Source of the DNA: Flavobacterium pokkalii
GTDB lineage: Bacteria; Bacteroidota; Bacteroidia; Flavobacteriales; Flavobacteriaceae
Direction: 5' to 3'
Length of the DNA: 64,000 nucleotides
Assembly (NCBI RefSeq): GCF_014596575.1
Contig: NZ_NASZ01000006.1
Location: 87,198 to 151,197 of the forward strand
Shown here: in pieces, positions 1 through 8,578 of the stretch
Numbering within the stretch: position 1 is the stretch's first letter
Layout: every line of letters starts with the position of its first letter
Program-made: the position numbers and the translations under genes
Notes under the pieces: model-generated
Seen by the model: only the letters and a program-made list of their open reading frames with translations
Database searches by the model: none
Told to the model about the DNA's origin: nothing

Positions 1-2180
1 CCTACCAACTGATTGGAAGAGCGATTTCGATAGTAGGCAGCAGTTAGGTTGATTCTGTTTTTAAAGAAACCTAATTCGAGTGCTGTTTCTAATTTTCTGT
101 TGGTTTCCCATGCAAAATCAGGGTTGTACAGGCGGGTTGGGCTGATTCCTACAACACCATTGTATAGTGCACCCGTTATGCTATAGGTATCTAGAAACTG
201 ATAATCTCCAATTTGATCATTTCCTGAAGTTCCGTAGCTGGCACGAAGTTTTCCAAAACTCAGTAAGCTGTCATTAAATATTGCTTCTTTAGAAAACAAC
301 CAGGCAGCCCCTACAGCTCCAAAATTGGCAAAGCGATTTCCTGGTCCAAAACGACTCGAACCATCACGGCGAGCTGTAAGGTTAAGGATGTATCTGTCTT
401 TCCAAATCGTATTTAAACGTCCAAATACAGCAGTGTAATTGTAGGTAGTAAAATCATGATTGATTACTTCCTTGTAGGTTGCCGCTCCCAGATTATTCAT
501 CAGGTTGTTTCCTGCAAAGCCTGTTCCTGATTGTACCAATTGTTGGGATTTCTGATTTTGGAAGGTTGTCCCCAGAAGTACATTAAACTGCCAGTTAGTG
601 GTTCTTTTATTCCAACTCAATTGCGGCTCTACAATCCATGAATTGGTCTTTGAATCGTTTAGGTAGAGTGTTGAGGAATCGGGGCCAATGTTATATGAAG
701 GATTGTAGATTGTAGAAGGGAGGGTACGGGTTTCTGAGAGGTTAAGGCTGTTGTAGCCCAAACTTGTTTTTAATTCAAAATCAGTCCCGATTTTATAGGA
801 GAGCTGTGCATTGGCAATAAGGTTGTTGGTCTGTGTTAAATACGAACCATTAAGAAAAGCCAAAGGATTACTAAAAGTTCCGTTTTGCCAGTTGAGATTA
901 CCTTGTGAATCATAAAGAGCAGGGGCATTTGGCGCAAGTGTATAGGCTGCGCCAGTGAGATCTTGTCCCGGCAGGGTACTTTTGTCAGATATGTAATTGG
1001 TAGTTAGGGACAAATTGAACTTATTATCTGTAGAATGATGCGAAAGGGTGTTGTGGAAAGCCCCTCTTTGAAAATTAGCCTCATCGGGAAAGACAGTAGT
1101 TTCTTTGCGGTAGTTTCCACTCAGTAAAAATTGAGTATTGGCTCCACCTCCGGAAACAGAAGCCTGCAGGGTATTGATATGAGCCGTTCCACCAATAAGC
1201 ACTTTTTGCCAGTCGGTATAATGGTTTTGATCCCAGGTTCCGTTGAGGTCATAGGCATTGGTTGGATAGGTGGTTATACCATCGTTGGCAAAGGCTTCTT
1301 TTCGCATGGCCAGGTATTGGGAGGTATTGAGTAACTTCATTTTTTGAGCTACTTGTCCAATGGTAGCTGCCGATTGAATAGAGAATTTGGTTTCAGAAGT
1401 TCGACCTTTTTTAGTCGTAATTAATACCACACCATTAGCACCACGCGAACCGTATATGGCAGTAGCATCCGCATCTTTAAGGACTTCGATACTTTCTATA
1501 TCAGTGGGGTTAATACTATTGAGCGGACTGGAATTAGCGGGCAGAATTCCACCTACGAGAGCATTACTACCCAAAGATTGGGATGAAAAAGGAACACCAT
1601 CGACTATATAAAGCGGCTCATTAGCTTCTGAGCGAATGGAATTGATCCCACGGATTTGGATACTAAAATTCCCGCCCGGCATGGAAGTGGATTGGGTGAT
1701 ATTTACGCCTGACATACGACCTTGCATGGCTGCTAAAGGATTACTGACAGGTAGTTTGTCGATATCTTTGGAAGTAACCTTGGCAATACTACCAGTACGT
1801 TCACTGTCTTTGGTAGAATAATAGCCAGCATTGATAATTACCTCTTTTAGTGTAGTGGCATCCTCCTGTAAGAGCACATTAATAGTTGTATTGCTTTGTA
1901 CAGGGATTTCAATGGTTTTATAACCTATAAAGGAGAATACTAAGAAATCGTTGGGAGCGGCATCAATTAGATAATGCCCTTTTGAATCAGTGAGTATAGC
2001 AACCGCTTTGTTTTTGACCTGAATGGTAACACCGGGTAAAATACCAGATTTATCAGATACAGTCCCTGAAATTAAATGGTTTTGGGCATAAGTAGCTGAG
2101 CAGAAGCACAGCAAAAAAAGATAGTAGCGTTTGGACAGTTCAAGGACTGACCAAGACTTAAAGATTGAATAATTATTCAT
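1..2180 (-). CDS. SusC/RagA-family TonB-linked outer-membrane receptor (C-terminus beyond window)
   Basis: The reading frame is open from an ATG at 2180 down to base 1, giving about 726 residues without a stop; the rest of the barrel lies outside the window. A signal peptide ending near SATYAQ is followed by a carboxypeptidase-like regulatory domain (SGTVSDKSGILPGVTIQVK), then a TonB plug with the SusC signatures IRGINSIRSEANEPLYIVDGVP and YGSRGANGVVLITTKKG, then barrel strands. Family knowledge: such proteins import oligosaccharides, peptides or similar ligands across the outer membrane with a SusD lipoprotein and TonB/ExbBD. The SusD partner, if present, would be to the left. Substrate cannot be read from the sequence. 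It is chromosomal in character and marks the left flank of the island. Confidence 0.93.
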   Translation of the reverse strand, partial: MNNYSIFKSWSVLELSKRYYLFLLCFCSATYAQNHLISGTVSDKSGILPGVTIQVKNKAVAILTDSKGHYLIDAAPNDFLVFSFIGYKTIEIPVQSNTTINVLLQEDATTLKEVIINAGYYSTKDSERTGSIAKVTSKDIDKLPVSNPLAAMQGRMSGVNITQSTSMPGGNFSIQIRGINSIRSEANEPLYIVDGVPFSSQSLGSNALVGGILPANSSPLNSINPTDIESIEVLKDADATAIYGSRGANGVVLITTKKGRTSETKFSIQSAATIGQVAQKMKLLNTSQYLAMRKEAFANDGITTYPTNAYDLNGTWDQNHYTDWQKVLIGGTAHINTLQASVSGGGANTQFLLSGNYRKETTVFPDEANFQRGAFHNTLSHHSTDNKFNLSLTTNYISDKSTLPGQDLTGAAYTLAPNAPALYDSQGNLNWQNGTFSNPLAFLNGSYLTQTNNLIANAQLSYKIGTDFELKTSLGYNSLNLSETRTLPSTIYNPSYNIGPDSSTLYLNDSKTNSWIVEPQLSWNKRTTNWQFNVLLGTTFQNQKSQQLVQSGTGFAGNNLMNNLGAATYKEVINHDFTTYNYTAVFGRLNTIWKDRYILNLTARRDGSSRFGPGNRFANFGAVGAAWLFSKEAIFNDSLLSFGKLRASYGTSGNDQIGDYQFLDTYSITGALYNGVVGISPTRLYNPDFAWETNRKLETALELGFFKNRINLTAAYYRNRSSNQLV

Positions 2181-2221
2181 ACTTTTGTTTTGGTTTAATG
2201 AAACGTTAGTTTTGTTAGCTT

Positions 2222-2265
2222 AGTCCTCTATACACGTTTGGCGACAGGGTAGAGGGCTTTTTTTT
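2222..2265 (+). terminator. Stem with T-run in the SusC leader region
   Basis: AGTCCTCTA at 2222-2230 pairs with TAGAGGGCT at 2250-2258 (one G-T pair) and is followed by eight T on the plus strand. It has the form of a Rho-independent terminator for rightward transcripts, yet no plus-strand gene precedes it. On the minus strand it lies in the SusC 5' leader, where it could only act as a plain stem. Confidence 0.35.
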
Positions 2266-2470
2266 ATGTCAGAATCGCAATGTTACATAGGCATATAATT
2301 TAAAGGATTAAAAGAGGGATGAGCACTGTTTTTACTAGTTACAGCCTAGTGCCAACAGTGCTTTCCCATTTTGTTGTTATATTGATTATGCGAGATCCTT
2401 TAGAGGAGCAATGCTTAGATTGAAGTGAGTAAGCTATTTAAAATTAAAATGGCATGGAACTCAGCTTACT

Positions 2471-2577
2471 GTATCAGAGGTACTGGTATACCGGGGAACA
2501 ATAAGTGAGCCCACGCCATAAGACGTGAGCATCGTACTTATCTTCTCGTTCCTATAAAATTACCAGTTTTCTGATAC
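2471..2577 (-). ncRNA. Structured RNA (long bulged hairpin), possible 6S-Flavo-like RNA or SusC leader
   Basis: Five nested helices can be drawn by eye: 2471-2477 with 2571-2577, 2482-2488 with 2561-2567, 2495-2499 with 2548-2552, 2501-2506 with 2536-2541, and 2509-2517 with 2522-2530 closed by a four-base loop. Two pairs in the apical helix are C-A mismatches on the plus strand but G-U wobbles on the minus strand, so the RNA is most likely made from the minus strand, the same direction as the SusC gene about 290 nt downstream. A bulged rod of about 107 nt resembles 6S-type RNA such as the 6S-Flavo class, but the central bubble is not diagnostic. A cis-acting leader is the alternative. Confidence 0.45.
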
Positions 2578-2683
2578 GAGAATCAAAGCGAATGCTTCAA
2601 TATTTTTAATTTGAAGAGTCGCAAAATTAATAAAATCCTCTTTAAAGGTTTTTTATTAAAGTCAAATATATGAAAAAAATCAC

Positions 2684-2707
2684 AAAATTGTCAAATTTGA
2701 CAATTTT
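2684..2707. promoter_or_regulatory. 24-bp perfect palindrome, candidate operator
   Basis: The 24 bases are a perfect palindrome centred on CAAATTTG, ending 29 bp before the GTG start of the small HTH gene at 2737. Position and symmetry suit an autoregulatory operator for that protein. A T-run follows at once, but a terminator reading is weaker because the palindrome leaves no natural loop. Confidence 0.4.
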
Positions 2708-2736
2708 TTTTGTAGTGATTATCTCAATTTCACATT

Positions 2737-2979
2737 GTGAAAGAGATTAGAAAGAAATATTATATAGCCTTTGGTCAAAATTTGCAGAAGCTAATGGATA
2801 AGTATGACAAAGATGTTATGACTGTTGCTTCTATTGGAAAGATTGAACCGAAAGGTGTTTATAGAGTTTTGAATGGTGAACATGGAGCTTCATTAGGTAC
2901 TATTATTTCATTAGCAAAGGGATTAGAAATTGAACCTAAAGAATTATTTGATTTCGAATTTGATTTAGAGATTGAGTAA
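2737..2979 (+). CDS. Small Xre/Cro-type helix-turn-helix protein
   Basis: An 80-residue protein starting at GTG (2737). Residues 5-20 form a first helix (KKYYIAFGQNLQKLMD) and the stretch TVASIGKIEPKGVYRVLNGEHGASL fits an HTH, followed by TIISLAKGLEIEPKELF, the usual C-terminal end of Xre-like domains in Bacteroidota. Probable DNA-binding repressor in the cytoplasm. It stands alone, behind a 24-bp palindrome and ahead of a strong terminator at 3005-3028. Whether it belongs to the chromosome or to the integrated element cannot be decided. Confidence 0.7.
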   Translation: MKEIRKKYYIAFGQNLQKLMDKYDKDVMTVASIGKIEPKGVYRVLNGEHGASLGTIISLAKGLEIEPKELFDFEFDLEIE

Positions 2980-3004
2980 ATTAAAATATATTCAAATTAT
3001 TATT

Positions 3005-3028
3005 AAAAAGATGCTTGGGCATCTTTTT
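3005..3028 (+). terminator. Rho-independent terminator after the HTH gene
   Basis: AAAAAGATGC at 3005-3014 pairs perfectly with GCATCTTTTT at 3019-3028 around a TTGG loop, 26 bp after the stop of the small HTH gene. A-run and T-run on the two sides make it potentially bidirectional. The remaining bases up to 3240 hold nothing I can identify. Confidence 0.75.
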
Positions 3029-3243
3029 CTGTTTTAGAATATTAGTTGTTAATTAATGGTTGTAATGTAGGAATTATTTTTATAATTGGTAAAAATAAAA
3101 CTGAATATTGCGAGAGCTATATAATAGTTATGTGGCATTATTGAATCATTGGAGTGAAGATTTCACTTTCATGTTGGATAAAGATAATTTTTTAATTAAA
3201 CACTTAGATTGATTTAAAAATGTTTGGACGGGTAATTTGTATT

Positions 3244-3288
3244 TTAGTACTAAGAAACATTATATTTTAAGTATATTTGTAGTACAAA
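3244..3288 (+). promoter_or_regulatory. Promoter/operator region of the zeta-like toxin pair
   Basis: TATATTTG at 3272-3279 matches the Bacteroidota -7 element TAnnTTTG exactly; no good -33 TTTG lies at the right distance. Two small palindromes sharing TAGTAC bracket it: TTAGTACTAA at 3244-3253 and TTTGTAGTACAAA at 3276-3288. Such paired dyads over the promoter are typical of antitoxin autoregulation; binding here is inferred. Confidence 0.45.
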
Positions 3289-3310
3289 AAATCTATTTAT
3301 AGTATATTTT

Positions 3311-3556
3311 ATGAAAACAAAAGCAGTTTTTAGAAAAGATATCTTGCAAACAAAAGCCTTGGTTAAAGCAGGAAAAATTGCTTCTGATACAGCTAATAGA
3401 GCTTCCAGAGCATTAGGAATATCTGTTACCTATATCAAAGATGGAGTGATATATGAAGAGACTTCTGAAGGCGTAATCACTACAAAAAAACAAATAGAGG
3501 ATGATGTAGTAGCTCCATTTGAAATTAAGAAAGGATTAATACTTCATGCAAAATAA
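3311..3556 (+). CDS. Small protein preceding a zeta-like toxin (candidate antitoxin)
   Basis: An 81-residue protein, ATG at 3311, whose end overlaps the downstream zeta-like gene by 11 bp, the tight coupling normal for toxin-antitoxin pairs. The sequence contains a helical part (KALVKAGKIASDTANRASRA) followed by a short beta-rich part (VTYIKDGVIYEET). I recognise no named antitoxin family; it is not an epsilon or PezA type. The antitoxin role is inferred from order, size and overlap. It could also be a DNA-binding autoregulator acting on the palindromes at 3244-3288. Confidence 0.6.
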   Translation: MKTKAVFRKDILQTKALVKAGKIASDTANRASRALGISVTYIKDGVIYEETSEGVITTKKQIEDDVVAPFEIKKGLILHAK

Positions 3557-4286
3557 AAGAGTAAGAGTTTTTGCCGGTCCCAATGGTTCCGGTAAAAGTA
3601 CTTTATTTAGTGAGTTTAGTAAAAATTACGATACAGGTTTTTTTATAAATGCTGACGAGATTGAAAAGAAATTGGCTGTATCAGGACTTATTGATTTAAA
3701 AGAAATTGGTCTTACAGCTACTCAAGAAGATTTAGAAATTTTTAAAGCATCCGAAGCATCTAAGTCCCTTTTCCAAAAAGCAAATGAAAGTGGTCATGTA
3801 ATTGATGTTTCAGTTAAAGAAAATTTTATCGTAGATACTTTAAAAGAAACACATAGCTATGAAGGTGCATTTATAGCATCTTTTCTAAGGCACTTACTCA
3901 TTAGTCAAAACAAGTCTTTTAGTTTTGAAACCGTAATGAGTCATTCCTCGAAAATAGACGAAATTTCAAAGGTTGTAGATTTAGGATATGCTGCCTATTT
4001 ATATTTTGTATGTATAGATAGTCCTGAGGTAAATATTTCCAGGGTAAATAATAGGGTAGAAAAAGGAGGACATGACGTTCCGGAGGATAAAATAGAAGAT
4101 CGATATTATAGAACATTGGAAAATCTCCATTTGGTATTACCTCATTGTTATAGAGCTTATTTATTTGATAATTCAGGAAAACAACAGGTTTTAATCGCTG
4201 AATTATTTAAAGGAAACATGGAAATTAAAACCAATAAATTACCTAATTGGTTTCTTAAATATGTTTTGCCTTATTATACAAGATAG
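3546..4286 (+). CDS. Zeta-toxin-like P-loop kinase
   Basis: A 246-residue P-loop protein. Residues 11-18 (GPNGSGKS) form the Walker A motif, INADEIEKKL follows as in zeta toxins, SFETVMSH is the characteristic central motif, and RVNNRVEKGGHDVPEDKIEDRY is the arginine-rich lid region seen in the family. Zeta/PezT toxins phosphorylate UDP-N-acetylglucosamine and block cell-wall synthesis; that substrate is family knowledge and not shown here. The start overlaps the preceding small gene by 11 bp. An isolated kinase of the AAA_33 group is the alternative if the partner is not an antitoxin. Confidence 0.75.
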   Translation: MQNKRVRVFAGPNGSGKSTLFSEFSKNYDTGFFINADEIEKKLAVSGLIDLKEIGLTATQEDLEIFKASEASKSLFQKANESGHVIDVSVKENFIVDTLKETHSYEGAFIASFLRHLLISQNKSFSFETVMSHSSKIDEISKVVDLGYAAYLYFVCIDSPEVNISRVNNRVEKGGHDVPEDKIEDRYYRTLENLHLVLPHCYRAYLFDNSGKQQVLIAELFKGNMEIKTNKLPNWFLKYVLPYYTR

Positions 4287-4409
4287 ATTAGTTTCTTTAA
4301 GGAATCTGTTATTTAAAATTTGATTTTATTTTTAGTAATTTATTACGCTTGATTAACAAATCAAGGGTAATTAAAAGTTAATTAATTTTTTTTACATATT
4401 ACAAGCTAA

Positions 4410-4474
4410 ACAAGCTTGTCGCTCGACGACCGAGGTACTTTTTCCGTAAGGAAGTAGTACCTTGGCTTGTTTTT
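4410..4474 (+). terminator. Long two-part terminator hairpin
   Basis: An outer stem ACAAGC (4410-4415) with GCTTGT (4465-4470) encloses an inner stem 4430-4439 with 4456-4465, closed by a further TTTCC/GGAA pairing, and is followed by a T-run at 4470-4474. It probably ends transcription from the toxin pair and insulates the ICE module that begins at 4641. Confidence 0.6.
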
Positions 4475-4535
4475 AATATTATCTATTTTCCTCTAAAATC
4501 AACATATTTTCTCAAATTCATTATGAGGTACAGGG

Positions 4536-4555
4536 GTACAACTATTTAGTTGTAC
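4536..4555. promoter_or_regulatory. 20-bp palindrome upstream of the ICE HTH gene
   Basis: GTACAACTA at 4536-4544 and TAGTTGTAC at 4547-4555 are exact inverted copies around TT, about 85 bp before the start of the HTH gene at 4641. Further GTAC half sites lie on both sides. It is a candidate operator, possibly for the HTH protein itself. The rest of 4287-4640 holds only the terminator already listed. Confidence 0.4.
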
Positions 4556-4640
4556 TTGTACAGCGGAGATTCTAATTGTTCTTTTGTTACACACTGAATG
4601 AGATTTGTATTTCTAATAAGTAACTATAAAACAGGAGCGT

Positions 4641-4934
4641 ATGAATATCGACAGAATGGAATTTATAGCTTGGATGGAGCGTATTATGGATCGCTTCGAT
4701 ATCCTTAATGAACACATCAATGATGTTCAAAAGCAACGGAATAACATTGATGGAGAGGAATTATTAGACAATCAGGATCTCCTTCAGATGTTGAAAATTA
4801 GCAGCCGTTCACTTCAGCGTTACCGTTCATCAGGTAAATTACCCTATTATACTATTAGCGGGAAGCTTTATTATAAATTATCAGACGTTCATCAATTTAT
4901 ACGTGATAGTTTTAATGCTCCTTTCAAAAAGTGA
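4641..4934 (+). CDS. MerR/excisionase-type helix-turn-helix protein of the ICE
   Basis: A 97-residue protein with ATG at 4641 behind a good AGGAG ribosome-binding site. The N-terminal half is a helical segment (MDRFDILNEHINDVQKQR); residues about 43-92 are an HTH_17-type domain (NQDLLQMLKISSRSLQRYRSSGKLPYYTISGKLYYKLSDVHQFI). Proteins of this type are found at the start of Bacteroidota conjugative transposons, ahead of the topoisomerase/helicase genes, and may act as regulators or excision factors. No integrase gene accompanies it here. Exact role unproven. Confidence 0.75.
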   Translation: MNIDRMEFIAWMERIMDRFDILNEHINDVQKQRNNIDGEELLDNQDLLQMLKISSRSLQRYRSSGKLPYYTISGKLYYKLSDVHQFIRDSFNAPFKK

Positions 4935-5033
4935 CAGACAAAATCTGTCAAGAAAAGCCATTTAAAGTCATTTAGTATAAGCTGCTATTTCATCTTATTA
5001 TTTTCGGATATGCAAATTAAAAATAGTATTGTG

Positions 5034-6458
5034 ATGAGCGAGGAAGTTATAGATACTCCAAGAGCTACAGATCAGTTTTCTGATATTTTGTTGGTCTTCG
5101 ACAAGAAAAAAAAGAAAATAGAGGCAGTTAAAGGAATAGAGAAGAATGGTGAACTGCAAACAGTGGCTGCAAACAAGAAAAATGAAAGCCAGTTTATGCG
5201 TGTTGATAAGCATGGAGATTTGTTTTCTAATTTTTTCTCCAATTTTCTCCAGCAATTAAATAATCCTACACATTTTAATTTTTTTAGAGTAGCTGCAGAT
5301 GATGCAATTAATGTAGCAAATAAAATGCAAAAGGAAGTTGATAATCCTACTAAATCAGCAGAAAAACTATTTATCCAACACGAGATAAAAAATGATTATA
5401 AACAAAAAAATAAGAATATTATGGAAACTACACAGTCAACAACGGAAATTAGCGAATACCGCTTCAAATTAGAACAAATCGATTGGAATGCTATGTCTAA
5501 TCTTGGATTAAGTAAGGAACGTCTTGAAAAAATGAATCTACTTGATCCCTTGTTAAAAGGTTATAAAACGAATGAATTGGTACCTATTAGTCTTGATTTA
5601 GGTACTTCTATCACACGAATGGACGCCAGACTTTCTTTGCAGACTAGAGATGATGGACAGGTTGTTGTAGCAATTCATGGAATTCGTAAAGAACCACAGT
5701 TCCATTTTCCATTTTTTGGGCATGAGTTCACCAAAGAAGACAAAGAAAACTTACTCAAGACAGGTAATATGGGACGAGTGGTTGATTTAACTAATCCTAA
5801 AAATGGAGAAATAATACCTTCCATTATTAGTGTGGACAGATTGACTAAAGAATTGATTGCTCTTCGTACAGATCGTATTAAAATTCCGGATGAGATAAAA
5901 GGAGTGAAGTTAGATGAACAGCAAAAGCAGACTTTGATGGAAGGTAAACCTTTGTACCTAGAAGGGATGATTTCTAAAAAAGGAGAACCTTTCAGTGCTT
6001 CAGTTCAATTCAATGCTGATAAATGTTACGTAGAATTTCTTTTTGACAGAACTAATAATAAACAGTTTCAAAGTCAACAACAGGAAGTACCCCGCGTATT
6101 TAGAGGAAAAGAACTGGATGAGCAGCAATATCAAAAGTTCAAAGAAGGGCAAACAGTATATGTAAGTGGTTTGGTTGATAAGAAAGGAAAAGAATACCAA
6201 GGATATATCACATTCAATAATGAAACTGCAAAAACAGATTTTTCTTTTGATAATCCGAATAAGATGAAAAGTCAATCCCAACCAAAAGAGGAAAGCAAGA
6301 CACAGGTTGCTGTAAATTCTGAAGGTAAAACGAATGAGGCTACTAAGAAGATCAAAGAGCCTTTGAAAACAGAACAGAATATTCCAGATAGTAAAAAACA
6401 ACAACAAGAACAGCAAGATAAGCCTAAAGCTGCTAAATCCAAAGGACGAAAAATATAA
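5034..6458 (+). CDS. DUF4099/DUF3945 ICE protein
   Basis: A 474-residue protein from ATG 5034 (an upstream ATG at 5010 is also in frame; the MSEEV start fits the conserved region better). The N-terminal part contains SDILLVFDKKKKK and FMRVDKHGDLFSNFF. The middle (about 145-270) is DUF4099-like with LGLSKERLEKMNLLDPLLKGYKT. Two DUF3945-like units follow, each with the pattern Gxx.KxGxxF/Y..x..FN....x.F.F: GMISKKGEPFSASVQFN and GLVDKKGKEYQGYITFN. The tail is Lys/Gln-rich and disordered. These proteins regularly precede topoisomerase in Bacteroidota ICEs; function unknown. The same repeat ends the neighbouring topoisomerase, suggesting shared nucleic-acid or protein binding. Confidence 0.8.
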   Translation: MSEEVIDTPRATDQFSDILLVFDKKKKKIEAVKGIEKNGELQTVAANKKNESQFMRVDKHGDLFSNFFSNFLQQLNNPTHFNFFRVAADDAINVANKMQKEVDNPTKSAEKLFIQHEIKNDYKQKNKNIMETTQSTTEISEYRFKLEQIDWNAMSNLGLSKERLEKMNLLDPLLKGYKTNELVPISLDLGTSITRMDARLSLQTRDDGQVVVAIHGIRKEPQFHFPFFGHEFTKEDKENLLKTGNMGRVVDLTNPKNGEIIPSIISVDRLTKELIALRTDRIKIPDEIKGVKLDEQQKQTLMEGKPLYLEGMISKKGEPFSASVQFNADKCYVEFLFDRTNNKQFQSQQQEVPRVFRGKELDEQQYQKFKEGQTVYVSGLVDKKGKEYQGYITFNNETAKTDFSFDNPNKMKSQSQPKEESKTQVAVNSEGKTNEATKKIKEPLKTEQNIPDSKKQQQEQQDKPKAAKSKGRKI

Positions 6459-6478
6459 CTATTCTAAAGGCTCAATCG

Positions 6479-8560
6479 ATGAAAGTAGTAATTGCAGAAA
6501 AACCAAGTGTGGCCAGGGAAATAGCCTTGCTGTTGGGAGCTACTGAGAAGAAAGAAGGTTACCTGATAGGGAATGGCTATCAGGTAACCTGGGCATTTGG
6601 ACATTTAGTAACTTTAGCTATGCCTGAAGATTATGGAATTATAGGGTTTCAAAAAAATGGCTTACCGATATTACCTAATCCATTCTTACTAACTGTGCGT
6701 AAAATAAAGAGAGATAATGGTTATGTTCCAGATGCAGCAGCATTGAAACAATTAAAAATCATTGAGCAGCTTGTGAAAAACTGCGAAAGTATTATTGTCG
6801 CTACAGATGCCGGGCGTGAAGGAGAATTGATATTCCGTTATATTTATCAATACTTAAAATGCGATAAACCATTTCAGCGTTTATGGATAAGTTCATTGAC
6901 AGAAAAAGCGATTCTCAAAGGATTTGATAATCTGAAATCAGGAAAGGAGTTTGATGGTTTATATTTCGCTGCTCAAGAGAGAAGCCGTGCAGACTGGCTA
7001 GTAGGTATCAATGCCTCACAAGCCTTGACAGTAGCTGCTGGAAGTGGTATTTATTCCCTAGGAAGGGTTCAAACTCCTACTTTGGCACTTATTTGTAGAA
7101 GATTTTTAGAAAATAAAGCGTTTACGATTAAGCAATTTTGGCAAATTGAGTTAGAGCATCGTAAAGAATTTATTGATTTTAAAAGTCTTTCTTTAATCAA
7201 ATGGGATGACAAGAAAAAGGTTGAAGACACATTGAAATTTATCGAGCGACATGGTGTAGCAACGGTTATATCTGTCGAAACAAAGATGGTTAACGAGCAA
7301 CCTCCCTTATTGTTTGATCTTACTGCTTTACAGAAGGAGGCTAATATTAAGTTGAATCTATCTGCTGAGGAGACGCTTACTATTGCCCAAAGTCTTTATG
7401 AAAAGAAATTTATTAGCTATCCACGTACCGGGAGTAAATATATTCTTGAATATATTTGGGGAGAAATCCCTAAGTTAATAGGAATATTAGAAGAAATGGA
7501 TAAGTTTAGAGAAATAGTGCCTAAAATGAAAAGAGGGCGTTTGAATAAACGTATCGTTAACGACCTAAAAGTAACCGATCATCATGGTTTATTGATAACA
7601 GATAAGATACCTTCAGCCTTATTAGCAAAGGAAAAGGCTATATATGAAATGATTGCCTATCGTTTATTAGAGGCCGTGTCTTCTGTTTGTTTTAAAAAAA
7701 TAACGGAAGTTGTCTTGCAAGTGGCACATTATGATTTTTCACTAAAAGGATGTAAAATTATTGATCCTGGCTGGAGATTCATTAAGGGAGATTTTATCGA
7801 TGAGGATAATAATCCAGTTCAGAATTTACCGGAACTAAAGATAGGAGATGAGCTAAAAATAAAAGGAGCAAAAATTTTAGATAAACAAACCAAGCCACCA
7901 GTTCTTTATACCGAGGCTAGTTTACTGGGAGCAATGGAAAATGCGGGCAATCAAATTCAAAATGAACAAGAACGAAAAGTATTGAAAGAAATAGGCATTG
8001 GAACTCCAGCAACAAGGGCTGCTATTATCGAAACACTTTTTAAAAGAGAGTATATCAAACGAGATAAGAAATTTTTAGTGCCTACAGAAAAAGGATTAAA
8101 GGTTTACGAATTGATAAAAGACAAAAAGATAGCCAACGTAGCTTTAACAGCTGAATGGGAATTAGCCTTGCAAAAGATTGAAAATAATGAAGATGATTTC
8201 ATGAAGTTTCAAAAAGAAATGGAAGATTTTACAATGACTATCACACAAGAAATACTTGCATTACCTATTGAAGCCGAAAAACAACCGGAACTAATTTGTC
8301 CAAAATGTAAAAATCAGAAATTAGTAATTCGGGATAAATTGATAAAATGTTCAGGTGAAAGCTGTAATTGGGTACAGTTCCGAAATATATGTGGTATTCA
8401 ATTAAATCTTATGGATTTGGAAACTTTGATAACTAAAGGTAGAACGAGCCTTCTAAAAGGTATGACCAGTAAATCAGGGAAAAAATTCGATGCTTTTATA
8501 GCTATGAATGAGAAAGGGGAGACTACTTTTGTTTTCCCTGAAAAGAAAAGAAGTAAATAA
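6479..8560 (+). CDS. topB: DNA topoisomerase III (type IA) of the ICE
   Basis: A 693-residue type IA topoisomerase. The TOPRIM domain opens with VVIAEKPSVAREIA and carries TDAGREGE (residues 109-116). The catalytic tyrosine is Tyr314 in FISYPRTGS. A zinc-ribbon-like CPKCKN...CSGESCNW lies near residue 610-640, and the last 35 residues repeat the DUF3945 pattern (GMTSKSGKKFDAFIAMN). The enzyme passes single strands and would relieve intermediates during transfer or replication of the element. It follows the DUF3945 gene by 20 bp, in the same operon, and ends at a strong terminator. ICE-encoded copies are distinct from the chromosomal TopA. Confidence 0.93.
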   Translation: MKVVIAEKPSVAREIALLLGATEKKEGYLIGNGYQVTWAFGHLVTLAMPEDYGIIGFQKNGLPILPNPFLLTVRKIKRDNGYVPDAAALKQLKIIEQLVKNCESIIVATDAGREGELIFRYIYQYLKCDKPFQRLWISSLTEKAILKGFDNLKSGKEFDGLYFAAQERSRADWLVGINASQALTVAAGSGIYSLGRVQTPTLALICRRFLENKAFTIKQFWQIELEHRKEFIDFKSLSLIKWDDKKKVEDTLKFIERHGVATVISVETKMVNEQPPLLFDLTALQKEANIKLNLSAEETLTIAQSLYEKKFISYPRTGSKYILEYIWGEIPKLIGILEEMDKFREIVPKMKRGRLNKRIVNDLKVTDHHGLLITDKIPSALLAKEKAIYEMIAYRLLEAVSSVCFKKITEVVLQVAHYDFSLKGCKIIDPGWRFIKGDFIDEDNNPVQNLPELKIGDELKIKGAKILDKQTKPPVLYTEASLLGAMENAGNQIQNEQERKVLKEIGIGTPATRAAIIETLFKREYIKRDKKFLVPTEKGLKVYELIKDKKIANVALTAEWELALQKIENNEDDFMKFQKEMEDFTMTITQEILALPIEAEKQPELICPKCKNQKLVIRDKLIKCSGESCNWVQFRNICGIQLNLMDLETLITKGRTSLLKGMTSKSGKKFDAFIAMNEKGETTFVFPEKKRSK

Positions 8561-8578
8561 AAAACTCCCATTGTAGAA

